NCBI GenBank assembly: GCA_050084985.1
Contig: JBITNC010000001.1
Span: forward strand, 132,494,001 to 132,558,000
Direction: 5' to 3'
Length of the DNA stretch: 64,000 nucleotides
Source of the DNA: Nageia nagi
Taxonomy: Eukaryota; Pinophyta
The notes beneath the pieces are model-generated. The model did not search any database. It was given only the letters and a program-made list of their open reading frames with translations, and was not told the origin of the DNA. The position numbers and the translations under genes are program-made. Numbering within the stretch: position 1 is the stretch's first letter; each line of letters starts with the position of its first letter. Positions 1 to 11,720 of the stretch are shown here, piece after piece.

Positions 1-1081
1 CTTATATACTTCCTTGTATAGTTTATTTGAAGTTTTATGAACCAAGATTAGAAGGTCTTATGCATTGAGAAGCTTACGAAAGTTGCAAACTTGATACAAT
101 TGACTAAGGAGTGTTTTAGATACTATGGAAATTCAAGTTAATATTATTTAAGGAAATAATACTTCTAAATTTTATCTTGTAATATATCCATTCAATTAGT
201 TGATAGATTATGGTCATGTTGATAATGGGTGTACTCTCACATTAGGAGGAACCACTTTAAAATATCTAAGTAAATTTTTGTGGGTATGTTGCAAATCTTT
301 ATTACAATTTTATTTTTATGTTTTAGTATCTTGTAACACACATATAAAGTAAATTTTTGACATAGAATATTTAAAAATCATTCAAGTTAGAACAATTATA
401 TTTGAGGATCCTTGTAAGCCATAGGTTTTACATGATTTCAAATCAATATTAATATATATGTTAGTGGTTATTGATTGGTATAAAAACTTAGAAGTATGAA
501 ATAGGTGGATGTGAATTAGATGTTGACATTGAGTGAATGTAAAGAGGAATACAACTCAATAGTGAGCATAAATCAAATTTTTAAAGGGTGTGAAGTGAAA
601 ATAAGGTTCTAACTTAGATAAACCATTGGGCACAAGTTGGGGAGATGAAACTAGGGAAACTAGCAGTAATGTTGAATTCTAGTACAATATTAGAGGACAC
701 ATGTAGATTTGGGTAGTAAACTTTGTAGGCTAAAAAATGATTACTCTTAATTCACATACCAAGGTATTGGAAATTAAAATAAAAACCAAATTATGCATCC
801 TAAATCTAATTGTATGGGCTCAAAAATCTCACTAAAATATTCTTCACAAACTTTGATGTCAACCTTGAAACTTGAAATCAAGCTTAAAATTTCTTGAGAA
901 ACCAAATATTTAATACTATTGTAACTTTCTTATACAAGATCAATATTTAGGTGATCTAATATTCAAAATTAATACCTAATATACTTGAAAATTGGGTATC
1001 CAATGTTAGATTCAAATTTTGGATTTGGTGGAGAAAAAATTAAAAGATAAATCTATTGAAAAGTATTTCCAACAATATTAT
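1..1081 (-). other. AT-rich leader side of a minus-strand LTR element
   Basis: No open frame or recognisable domain is visible. On the minus strand this stretch lies just downstream of a primer-binding-site match at 1082-1093. It should therefore be the leader and decayed 5' interior of an LTR retrotransposon that runs off the left edge. No gag motif could be read, so this rests on position only. Confidence 0.3.
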
Positions 1082-1093
1082 GCTTTGATACCA
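1082..1093 (-). other. Primer binding site matching initiator tRNA-Met
   Basis: Read on the minus strand these 12 bases are TGGTATCAAAGC. They differ at one base from the usual plant LTR-retrotransposon primer binding site, which pairs with the 3' end of initiator tRNA-Met. The site sits two or three bases after an LTR-like end (ATTCCTA), the usual position for such a site. This is the only clear tRNA-Met-type site in the window. Confidence 0.6.
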
Positions 1094-1095
1094 TA

Positions 1096-1480
1096 TTAGG
1101 AATGATTCAAATATTCTAAAATAATATTCTTAAATAAGAAAAAAAATAAGATCAAAGATGTTGCAAATAATCACATCAAAATACAAGAGGAATTTCTTTA
1201 ATGGGTACACTGGAGAAGCCTTACTTATATAGGAAAGGGTGAACAACATGGGAAAATATCCATCATAAAATAAGATGTGTTATATGAGGTATAGGTAATG
1301 AGATAGGTATACCAAATAGATCATAACCCTCTAATAAAACTAGGATAAGTATAAAATAAACCAAAGCAATAAAAGGAACATCTCCCTAGTATCTAAAATA
1401 AGTAAATTGATTATCCTTACATGTGTATAAGAGATAAATAAAATAAATTAATGAAAAAACTACCTTGGTGAATTAATTTT
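1096..1480 (-). mobile_element. Partial 5' LTR, probably Copia-type, minus strand
   Basis: This stretch lies directly 5' (minus strand) of the primer binding site. On the minus strand it carries a TATA-like TATATAAG near 1225-1235, about 130 bases before the LTR end, a plausible U3/R layout. An LTR ending in CCTAATA next to TGGTATCAAAGC is common in plant Ty1/copia elements. The outer boundary is not defined, no second copy lies in the window, and 1480 is only a rough limit. Confidence 0.35.
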
Positions 1481-2193
1481 AGGTATATGAAATAGTAAAC
1501 ATCAAAATGTACTTGTCAGACATGCATTTTTGGTAAGCAATAATAATCATTACACTAATTAAATAAATCTAAATACCATATCAAATAATATTTTTGCATT
1601 AAAATAATCATCATATTATAAATCTCTCATGCAAATATTTATGAGTGTAATGTTATAATCTCATGTCTTTGACATGAAATAGATTAAATAATGTAATTAT
1701 ATATGTGTACTTCATTCTTTCATGGTGATCCTTGTGTTGTATTCATTTTGTGGCCTATAAAAACTTAAAAGACACACTTACAAATATTAATACATTAGTG
1801 GAAAAATCAATAATCCAACATAATATTGATAATGAAATGGCAATGGAAGAGAGATCTCACAAAAATTAACATAACTATCAAAATCTAGCTCTATTATTTC
1901 ATCAAAATTCCTAACACAATTCTCTAACCAAAATCTCATACAAAATCCTAATTTAGAATCTCATGAACTTCTCATAAGATTCTAATCCAAAATATTCATA
2001 AATTTATAATGAATTCCTAATTCTAAATCTAATATTTTTCTCACCAAATAGACCTTGTGTTTCTAGGTCTATTTTAGAATCTTGGTGTGAATATTTTATT
2101 ATTGCTTTAATTCATTTTTCAAAAAGGAGGTTGGTAATATTTGAAAATGAATTTGATCACATGTGGAAGTTGGTGATGAATTTTACATGGAGA
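1481..2193. other. AT-rich intergenic DNA, nothing recognised
   Basis: No open frame, structural RNA or repeat boundary could be supported in this stretch. Confidence 0.4.
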
Positions 2194-2341
2194 ATGTGTG
2201 GACCCTACATAAGGACTTAGGATCCATGTAGATCCTACAAGATGACTTACGGATAATGTAGGCCCTACGAGGTGACTTTAAAAGCCATGTGGGACATGTA
2301 GGGGGTGACTTGGAACCTTATGGTACATGCAAAGTGATGTG
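2194..2341 (+). repeat. Degenerate ~31-bp tandem repeat, about 4.5 copies
   Basis: Four consecutive units begin at 2194, 2226, 2256 and 2287 and are 32, 30, 31 and 31 bp long, followed by a partial unit to 2341. Each begins with ATGT, then a GG.CCTAC-like core, then a GGTGACTT-like block and a GGA or GCC end. Units differ at roughly a quarter to a third of positions. The block is richer in G and C than its surroundings. It is an old minisatellite with no visible coding role. Confidence 0.65.
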
Positions 2342-3841
2342 TAATTGGGTATTTAGAAATAAATTAATTACATAATTAATTTAGTTTAGAGGAAAATATG
2401 ACTAAATTAGGTATCTAGATTTTGTCCTATTTTGGACTATTAGATAATGAAGATGGAAGGGAGTTTAAAAACTAGTAGACATTGATAATGGACTCAATTA
2501 GTAAGATGTAATTGTCTAATAGTTACAAATGATGTTTGATAGGGAAAAATTATGATTTGATTCTAATTTTGGATAATAACAATTACACCAATCATGAACG
2601 TATATAATTATTTTGACTTTCCAATTGAATGCAATTTTGAGTTCAATTGTATGCATCTTAAGTAGATAGAAACTGGTTGGTGGATGTTATTGCTTTGGGC
2701 TTACTTTTCCACTAGAATGTATGTGACTTAGGTACTTATCAATATGATCCCAAGTTTGGTTATATTATTCAAGCTTTATCCTATTAGAGGAGGGTTAATG
2801 ATAATCTTTTGCAAAGATCATTAGAAACATACCTTTCCAAGATCAAGGATTTTAAAATTGGACAATTTTAGAGGATAGATGTAAAGTATTCACCATAAAA
2901 TATCAACATGGAATAAAATATGATAGTTAAGATGATTAACATAATAAATAATAAAGCAAGCATGAGAGTATGTAGGTGGGTGATAAGATAGAAAATGGTG
3001 AGGCACATTGGTCCAATGAAGTGTTACCATGTTTAAACTAGATGACGGTCATGAAATGAGCATGGTGTGAATGAGTGAGGTTGGATAAAATGGGTTGTTT
3101 TTGTATGTTTTCTATTATTTGTATTTTTTAAAGTTGATTTTGTATTTATTTTATACATATATATAGAAATACTGAATGGGGATGTTGAACTATGATACAA
3201 TTGATCATCATATGATGGAAGAATACATGAACATGAATAAATAATAAAATGGTGAATAAAAAGCTTTAGTGGTTATCGCAAGGATGTGTGTGACATACAT
3301 GTGATAGATAAAAAACATTAATATGACAAATTGGGAGTCGATATAAAAATAGGTGAAAGATATGTAACATGGGGAATGTGAGGTAAACTAGGAAAGAATG
3401 TTGTAAATGTGGAAAGAATAAAAAAGAAAAATAAATAGGGTGATATAACAAACTAAAGAAAAATAAGTGGTGATTAGACTTGGATGGTATCCAACTAGTG
3501 GAAGTATGCCATCCCTATAGGAAAATGTAGGACCCTTGGTTGAAAATAACCCAAGTCACTATCAGAATGTAGTGGATGTAATAGAAGGACTTTGGATGAA
3601 GAACATGATATATGTGGGATAAAAATATTATAAAGTTGGATGAATAATGGAAAAAGAGGTACAAATATTTATGGTTTTATTTTATGTTGTTATTGATATT
3701 TTTTATGTTGGTAAGCATAGTTGGGTAGGTTTGTGTTGGGACTATAACTGAGACCGTATGTGTTTGCTTTTGGGATATAAGCATAACCATTATTTTTTTG
3801 TTTTTTTTTTGGAAAAATTAAGAAACAAAGAAGAACCAAAA
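2342..3841. other. AT-rich DNA left of the tandem array
   Basis: No gene was recognised. The composition is purine-rich on the plus strand (GATGAAT-like words), as in the adjoining 3.94-kb units. Stretches near 3100 and 3660 resemble the TTTTTGATGTT-type stretch of the unit, but I could not align them convincingly. The region may be an older diverged relative of the repeat unit. Confidence 0.3.
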
Positions 3842-4502
3842 ACATACATTGATATTATGTATAGGGTAAAATGTAGAGTCTATTAATATTCCTGAATGGA
3901 TAGCAATATCATATACAAAATTGAGATCATGTAATGGTGTTAGTAGTACAATCAAAGGAGCTAGAGTCTAAACCCTTTGGTTCAAAGGTGCATGTTCTTG
4001 GCCCATTAAATAATGCATTGCCTATTATTAGCATAAAATGATAGGTGATCAACAAAAATGGGATAAATATTCAATCATTATGGTATTTTATCAGCTACAA
4101 TGAGAATGTATATTCCAAATGAATATTGCATCACCAAATAGTGTATGCCATAGTGAAATGATGATACTACTCTTACAGGTGCAACACAATGGGACTAATG
4201 TAATAGAGGAATCAAAGAATACAAGAATTCCATGGATAGTAGATAATTATCTTCCATGTCTAGTTGTGTCAAGTAATGATATAGAGTAGTCAAAGGTGCT
4301 TTGCAAACTCCATATGGTTTTTGAAATAGGTTTTCTAATGATGAGGTACATGAGAAGATCATATGCTCACTAAATGTTTATACATAACAGTTTCTAAAGT
4401 GAAACAAATGTGCACATTGAACTAGATGATGATGAATACTTTTATAGAGAATGTATTTTTCAAGGTCAAAGGGAAGACCATGGAAGAGAGATAGGTACAT
4501 GA

Positions 4503-4513
4503 GGGGGGGGGGG
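4503..4513 (+). repeat. Length-variable poly-G tract of the unit
   Basis: A pure G run in an otherwise AT-rich unit. It is 11, 10, 11 and 10 bases long in units 1-4 (unit 2 from about 8443, unit 3 from 12382, unit 4 from 16321). It is the fastest-changing site that I noticed among units 1-3. Confidence 0.85.
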
Positions 4514-6118
4514 ATAATAGATGGGGTGAAAATGAAGTGATAGAAACTCACTATGGGTTTCTATAATCACAAAAGATAATGATGAATGCAAAAGGAAATG
4601 TGAGCATTTAAGCATAAGAATAAAGTTATATAGCAATGAAATGAAGAATGGAGGATGTAGATGAATTTAAAAATTAACTATTTATATGAAGAGTAAAATG
4701 TAAACATACTTTACATTTTAAATTTTCTACAAGTGAGTGAAGATGATATGCAAATACAAGTTGTATTTAAAAGAAATATTTCCCATTGAAAATTTCAAAT
4801 GGCTAACATTTATGGCATTCCTAGCTCCTAATCAGAGGAACTAGTATCAAACTTGGATTTTCTTATCTTAGGAATATCAGGGTCTTCTAAGATCATATGA
4901 TGTGTGAGTGATCAATAATGAAAAGAAATTGTAAAGGTATGATTGATAATCCAATGTTTGTGATGCTAAAAATGTTAAAGTGAGTAGGTGCTTTACCATT
5001 GTAAGTCATACTTGCGAATTGACCAAGTTATCATGGATGCTTTAAAATGCTCATGAGGGTGTAGTATCATTGGAACAATGTATTGCATAATACTTAAGAG
5101 ATATATATTAAAAATAACATACATCATGAGACACCATGTCTACTTGAGTCGACTGAGTAGATGGATGTAAAGGTGAAGATGATCTTCACTATTGAGATGA
5201 TACACCATACACACCCCAAAATGATCATCTATTTAATATTGAATAAAAGGGAGTCATTATTGCATAATAGCATAAAAGGAAATGAAGGATCATCATTCTA
5301 AATAGGTTTGAATTACATAATGAATAGTGTTTCCCTACAAATCGATTGAAAGAACATGAGAGCAAGAAAAATCCATGGAATGATGTGAAGAAAAGAATGT
5401 TTATGATGCATATGGGAGAATAGATAAATATGTAATGATAAGGATTTAGAGGAAAAAGGTGATGTCACAGAGAAAAATATGAATGAAGCAAACAAATAAT
5501 GATAATGGAAAAGATAATTGTATATGATATATCATAAATATGAAAAATAGGAAGGATCTACAAAGATAAAAATATCTTGTTGAGATTTGGTTGGAGGCTT
5601 GAATTATTTATGGTCAAAGAGCAATAAATGAAAATGTGGGGAATATGATCATATGAATAATAATATGATGAAAGGGATATAATGAGTGGATGAGATACTG
5701 GAAAAATACACATTCTACAAAATAAGAATAATTAAGCTACAAAGATGGATGAAAGCCATGATATTTCCCACTACATGAGCCAAAGTGTGTAGGTATTTTA
5801 AAAATTACGAGAGGTATCCTTATGATGAGGAACATGAAGAATGGTGATGGATGATGATAGATTGAATATTTTTGATGTTTTTGATATATTCTATTTTTTT
5901 AATAATGTATATAGTGGTGAACATGTAAACTTATGAATCACAATGAGGATGTGAATTCATAATGAGATAAAATATAAAAAAGAACATAATATATGGGTGA
6001 TGATATGATGGTATAATAGTATAAGGGTGATAGGTTTAAGGTTGAGAATTTCATAAACATAGATAACGAGTACTTGACCATGGAAATAAGATCTTCTAAT
6101 GATTATTTTTTATAATTG

Positions 6119-6405
6119 GGTTCCCCCTAAGTGTAAAGAATAGATAATCACTTTCAACAATTTGTTAAAATAGGTTCCACCTTAGTGTATAAGATGTATA
6201 AGTGGCACATGTATAAGAGTTATAGGATGGACTATTCAATGACTATTTGAAATTCAACTTCCATATGAATGTATAGAATAGTTTCTAGTTCCTATAATTA
6301 TTAATATCATTTAATGGCCATAAACCTGGGTAAAATAATAATGATAATGGATTCGACTTCCATCTTAGTGTAAGGAGTTAATAGACTTGTCACCTTCTCT
6401 CATAA
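6119..6405 (+). repeat. Degenerate internal sub-repeats of the unit
   Basis: A short motif of the form GGTTCC.CCTTAGTGTAAAGA recurs near 6119, 6172 and 6350, with a weaker version near 6246. Spacing is irregular and divergence is high. The 33-bp duplication found only in unit 4 arose in this same block. It looks like the remains of an old local duplication series inside the larger unit. Confidence 0.45.
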
Positions 6406-7601
6406 ATAGAAAAGAAAGAAATAAGTTTGACTAGCAATTAAGCTAACTCTTGGATCAATATGAGGTTTAATTTCTTACTTATCCTCATGAAGAATGTAAA
6501 TAGAATTAATGGTTTAATGACCTATGACGTATAAATAGGAAGTGTTATGTGCATGGGATACAAAAGAGGGATGTGGTATACATTGGGAGACATAAAATAA
6601 TTATGTGAAGGAAATGGGATGATACAAAACCATTTAAATGAAGGAAATATTATAAGTAGAATGTATGGTGTAGCTAGATAATGCAATAGAATATGATGTG
6701 ATCGATGGATGTGTAGTGTTGTAATAATAAGTGTGGGGAAAGTTTTGGAAGAAGTGGTAAGACATTATGAGATCCATTTGGAGGGTGTGAGTTACAAAGT
6801 GATTGATTTAGGATATGGAGTGAATAAGAAAAGCACTGAATGAATTTAACCTAAATATAAATAAAATATATAATATCACTAGATTCATAATGCAACAAAA
6901 TACACAACTCAAGCAATATAATTTATAATAAAAATAAGATAGTATAATAGGATAACTTTAAGTATGAATAGAAACACAAATCTCAAGCTGCTTCATGGGA
7001 GCTTCCTCCTTATAACTTAAAAGATACATATATTTTCCAAGATGATATATCTACCTCTCTTTACATATATTTATAGTCATGTTATCCTAACCTTAATTTT
7101 CAATTCATTACAAAATGGAAATTCATATTAAAAAAGTATGTCGGTTCACATCACAAGTTGGTACAAACCAATAATTAAATAAACTACTAACATAAGTAAA
7201 TATTAAGATTTGGGAACTAATAGAGATGATGAGAAATCTCTCTTTTAAGCACTTAATTGCTTGGACATTTTTTGCAAAGCTTCTAGGTCTATCATCTAAT
7301 GGAGAAAAATATCCTTCTACATACAATCTCCATTGCCCCTTGCTTCTTTGGCTAGAGTACTTTTAATGGAATTGGATCCTTTTTGTGAAGTTTTCAAATT
7401 CCTTAGTATCCTTTTTGTATTTCAAGTCTCTCTCTCTTAATTATGTATTTTTTTAGAATTAAAAGTAGAAAAAAACTTGAATACTAAACTTCTAAAAAGC
7501 TTTGATTGGTAGGAAAATTTCAAATTTACCCCAAGGTGCTAACCTCAACTCATGTGTATTATTCTTCATGTTGGGTTCTTTCACAAGATTGTTATAATAA
7601 A

Positions 7602-7770
7602 CTCAAGAAGATCCTTTTGTATTTTATTTGGGACAATAACTATGAAATAAAAGGATATCATAAAGTTTAATAGGATTCTTATTTCCTTCCTAGGAAATTT
7701 GGAGGTATGGGTCTTATGGATTGTAAAAATTAAACTACAACGTTTTTTGCTAAATGAATTATTCATCAAA
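7602..7770 (+). pseudogene. LINE (non-LTR) ORF2 C-terminal fragment, unit 1
   Basis: In one frame the sequence reads a hydrophobic FIWD segment, then KGYHKV, then PRKFGGMGLMD, then a K.N...FFAK segment. This follows the order seen after the reverse transcriptase in plant L1-type LINEs: FLW, a K.H.V.W stretch, P...GGLGL.D, then N.ALLAKW. The frame holds five stops (a TAA-TAG pair, a TAA and a TGA among them), some where the family has W or N. Only about 55 codons remain. Endonuclease and the catalytic RT region are not visible in the unit. The match is by eye and moderate. Confidence 0.45.
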
Positions 7771-7781
7771 TTTTTCATCTT

Positions 7782-10700
7782 ACATACATTGATATTATGT
7801 ACAGGGTAAAATGTAGAGTCTATTAATATTCTTGAGTGGATAGCAATATCATATACAAAATTGAGATCATGTAATGGTGTTAGTAGTACAATCAAAGGAG
7901 CTAGAGTCTAAACCCTTTGGTTCAAAGGTGCATGTTCTTGGCCCATTAAATAATGCATTGCCTATTATTAGCATAAAATGATAGGTGATCAACAAAAATG
8001 GGATAAATATTCAATCATTATGGTATTTTATCAGCTACAATGAGAATGTATATTCCAAATGAATATTGCATCACCAAATAGTGTATGCCATAGTGAAATG
8101 ATGATACTACTCTTACAGGTGCAACACAATGGGACTAATGTAATAGAGGAATCAAAGAATACAAGAATTCCATGGATAGTAGATAATTATCTTCCATGTC
8201 TAGTTGTGTCAAGTAATGATATAGAGTATTCAAAGGTGCTTTGCAAACTCCATATGGTTTTTGAAATAGGTTTTCTAATGATGAGGTACATGAGAAGATC
8301 ATATGCTCACTAAATGTTTATACATAACAGTTTCTAAAGTGAAACAAATGTGCACATTGAACTAGATGATGATGAATACTTTTATAGAGAATGTATTTTT
8401 CAAGGTCAAAGGGAAGACCATGGAAGAGAGATAGGTACATGAGGGGGGGGGGATAATAGATGGGGTGAAAATGAAGTGATAGAAACTCACTATGGGTTTC
8501 TATAATCACAAAAGATAATGATGAATGCAAAAGGAAATGTGAGCATTTAAGCATAAGAATAAAGTTATATAGCAATGAAATGAAGAATGGAGGATGTAGA
8601 TGAATTTAAAAATTAACTATTTATATGAAGAGTAAAATGTAAACATACTTTACATTTTAAATTTTCTACAAGTGAGTGAAGATGATATGCAAATACAAGT
8701 TGTATTTAAAAGAAATATTTCCCATTGAAAATTTCAAATGGCTAACATTTATGGCATTCCTAGCTCCTAATCAGAGGAACTAGTATCAAACTTGGATTTT
8801 CTTATCTTAGGAATATCAGGGTCTTCTAAGATCATATGATGTGTGAGTGATCAATAATGAAAAGAAATTGTAAAGGTATGATTGATAATCCAATGTTTGT
8901 GATGCTAAAAATGTTAAAGTGAGTAGGTGCTTTACCATTGTAAGTCATACTTGCGAATTGACCAAGTTATCATGGATGCTTTAAAATGCTCATGAGGGTG
9001 TAGTATCATTGGAACAATGTATTGCATAATACTTAAGAGATATATATTAAAAATAACATACATCATGAGACACCATGTCTACTTGAGTCGACTGAGTAGA
9101 TGGATGTAAAGGTGAAGATGATCTTCACTATTGAGATGATACACCATACACACCCCAAAATGATCATCTATTTAATATTGAATAAAAGGGAGTCATTATT
9201 GCATAATAGCATAAAAGGAAATGAAGGATCATCATTCTAAATAGGTTTGAATTACATAATGAATAGTGTTTCCCTACAAATCGATTGAAAGAACATGAGA
9301 GCAAGAAAAATCCATGGAATGATGTGAAGAAAAGAATGTTTATGATGCATATGGGAGAATAGATAAATATGTAATGATAAGGATTTAGAGGAAAAAGGTG
9401 ATGTCACAGAGAAAAATATGAATGAAGCAAACAAATAATGATAATGGAAAAGATAATTGTATATGATATATCATAAATATGAAAAATAGGAAGGATCTAC
9501 AAAGATAAAAATATCTTGTTGAGATTTGGTTGGAGGCTTGAATTATTTATGGTCAAAGAGCAATAAATGAAAATGTGGGGAATATGATCATATGAATAAT
9601 AATATGATGAAAGGGATATAATGAGTGGATGAGATACTGGAAAAATACACATTCTACAAAATAAGAATAATTAAGCTACAAAGATGGATGAAAGCCATGA
9701 TATTTCCCACTACATGAGCCAAAGTGTGTAGGTATTTTAAAAATTACGAGAGGTATCCTTATGATGAGGAACATGAAGAATGGTGATGGATGATGATAGA
9801 TTGAATATTTTTGATGTTTTTGATATATTCTATTTTTTTAATAATGTATATAGTGGTGAACATGTAAACTTATGAATCACAATGAGGATGTGAATTCATA
9901 ATGAGATAAAATATAAAAAAGAACATAATATATGGGTGATGATATGATGGTATAATAGTATAAGGGTGATAGGTTTAAGGTTGAGAATTTCATAAACATA
10001 GATAACGAGTACTTGACCATGGAAATAAGATCTTCTAATGATTATTTTTTATAATTGGGTTCCCCCTAAGTGTAAAGAATAGATAATCACTTTCAACAAT
10101 TTGTTAAAATAGGTTCCACCTTAGTGTATAAGATGTATAAGTGGCACATGTATAAGAGTTATAGGATGGACTATTCAATGACTATTTGAAATTCAACTTC
10201 CATATGAATGTATAGAATAGTTTCTAGTTCCTATAATTATTAATATCATTTAATGGCCATAAACCTGGGTAAAATAATAATGATAATGGATTCGACTTCC
10301 ATCTTAGTGTAAGGAGTTAATAGACTTGTCACCTTCTCTCATAAATAGAAAAGAAAGAAATAAGTTTGACTAGCAATTAAGCTAACTCTTGGATCAATAT
10401 GAGGTTTAATTTCTTACTTATCCTCATGAAGAATGTAAATAGAATTAATGGTTTAATGACCTATGACGTATAAATAGGAAGTGTTATGTGCATGGGATAC
10501 AAAAGAGGGATGTGGTATACATTGGGAGACATAAAATAATTATGTGAAGGAAATGGGATGATACAAAACCATTTAAATGAAGGAAATATTATAAGTAGAA
10601 TGTATGGTGTAGCTAGATAATGCAATAGAATATGATGTGATCGATGGATGTGTAGTGTTGTAACAATAAGTGTGGGGAAAGTTTTGGAAGAAGTGGTAAG

Positions 10701-11720
10701 ACATTATGAGATCCATTTGGAGGGTGTGAGTTACAAAGTGATTGATTTAGGATATGGAGTGAATAAGAAAAGCACTGAATGAATTTAACCTAAATATAAA
10801 TAAAATATATAATATCACTAGATTCATAATGCAACAAAATACACAACTCAAGCAATATAATTTATAATAAAAATAAGATAGTATAATAGGATAACTTTAA
10901 GTATGAATAGAAACACAAATCTCAAGCTGCTTCATGGGAGCTTCCTCCTTATAACTTAAAAGATACATATATTTTCCAAGATGATATATCTACCTCTCTT
11001 TACATATATTTATAGTCATGTTATCCTAACCTTAATTTTCAATTCATTACAAAATGGAAATTCATATTAAAAAAGTATGTCGGTTCACATCACAAGTTGG
11101 TACAAACCAATAATTAAATAAACTACTAACATAAGTAAATATTAAGATTTGGGAACTAATAGAGATGATGAGAAATCTCTCTTTTAAGCACTTAATTGCT
11201 TGGACATTTTTTGCAAAGCTTCTAGGTCTATCATCTAATGGAGAAAAATATCCTTCTACATACAATCTCCATTGCCCCTTGCTTCTTTGGCTAGAGTACT
11301 TTTAATGGAATTGGATCCTTTTTGTGAAGTTTTCAAATTCCTTAGTATCCTTTTTGTATTTCAAGTCTCTCTCTCTTAATTATGTATTTTTTTAGAATTA
11401 AAAGTAGAAAAAAACTTGAATACTAAACTTCTAAAAAGCTTTGATTGGTAGGAAAATTTCAAATTTACCCCAAGGTGCTAACCTCAACTCATGTGTATTA
11501 TTCTTCATGTTGGGTTCTTTCACAAGATTGTTATAATAAACTCAAGAAGATCCTTTTGTATTTTATTTGGGACAATAACTATGAAATAAAAGGATATCAT
11601 AAAGTTTAATAGGATTCTTATTTCCTTCCTAGGAAATTTGGAGGTATGGGTCTTATGGATTGTAAAAATTAAACTACAACGTTTTTTGCTAAATGAATTA
11701 TTCATCAAATTTTTCATCTT
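7782..11720 (+). repeat. Array unit 2
   Basis: This copy is 3939 bp with a run of 10 G. It is nearly identical to unit 3, and both share TAT where units 1 and 4 have TAG. That suggests units 2 and 3 descend from one duplication. Confidence 0.93.
11541..11709 (+). pseudogene. LINE ORF2 fragment, unit 2 copy
   Basis: This is the second copy of the fragment described for unit 1, carried passively by the tandem array, with the same stops. Confidence 0.45.

Larger units (their letters stand above)
3842..7781 (+). repeat. Array unit 1
   Basis: This first copy is 3940 bp, with a run of 11 G at 4503-4513. It differs from units 2-4 at its very start (GTATAGGG where the others have GTACAGGG; CCTGAATGG where they have CTTGAGTGG). 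It shares with unit 4 a TAG at 4287-4289 where units 2 and 3 have TAT. The left flank before 3842 is unrelated to the right end of the unit, so 3842 is the true left edge of the array. Confidence 0.93.

Noticed and set aside
2660-2880. Possible retroelement coding relic near 2.7 kb
   Set aside because: A few suggestive words in one frame but no motif order that could be tied to a family.
5313-5495. Repeated Phe/Ser/His-rich minus-strand frames in the units
   Set aside because: They are complements of the purine-rich plus strand, with low-complexity composition and no motif.
7581-7895. 104-codon minus-strand frame repeated in units 1-3
   Set aside because: It is antisense to the LINE-like fragment and spans the artificial unit junction, so it was created by the tandem duplication.
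8059-8313. 84-codon plus-strand frame in array units 2 and 3
   Set aside because: Units 1 and 4 carry TAG at the matching place (4287-4289 and 16105-16107), no domain is visible, and nothing in the unit suggests a gene. It is most likely a chance frame copied with the array.
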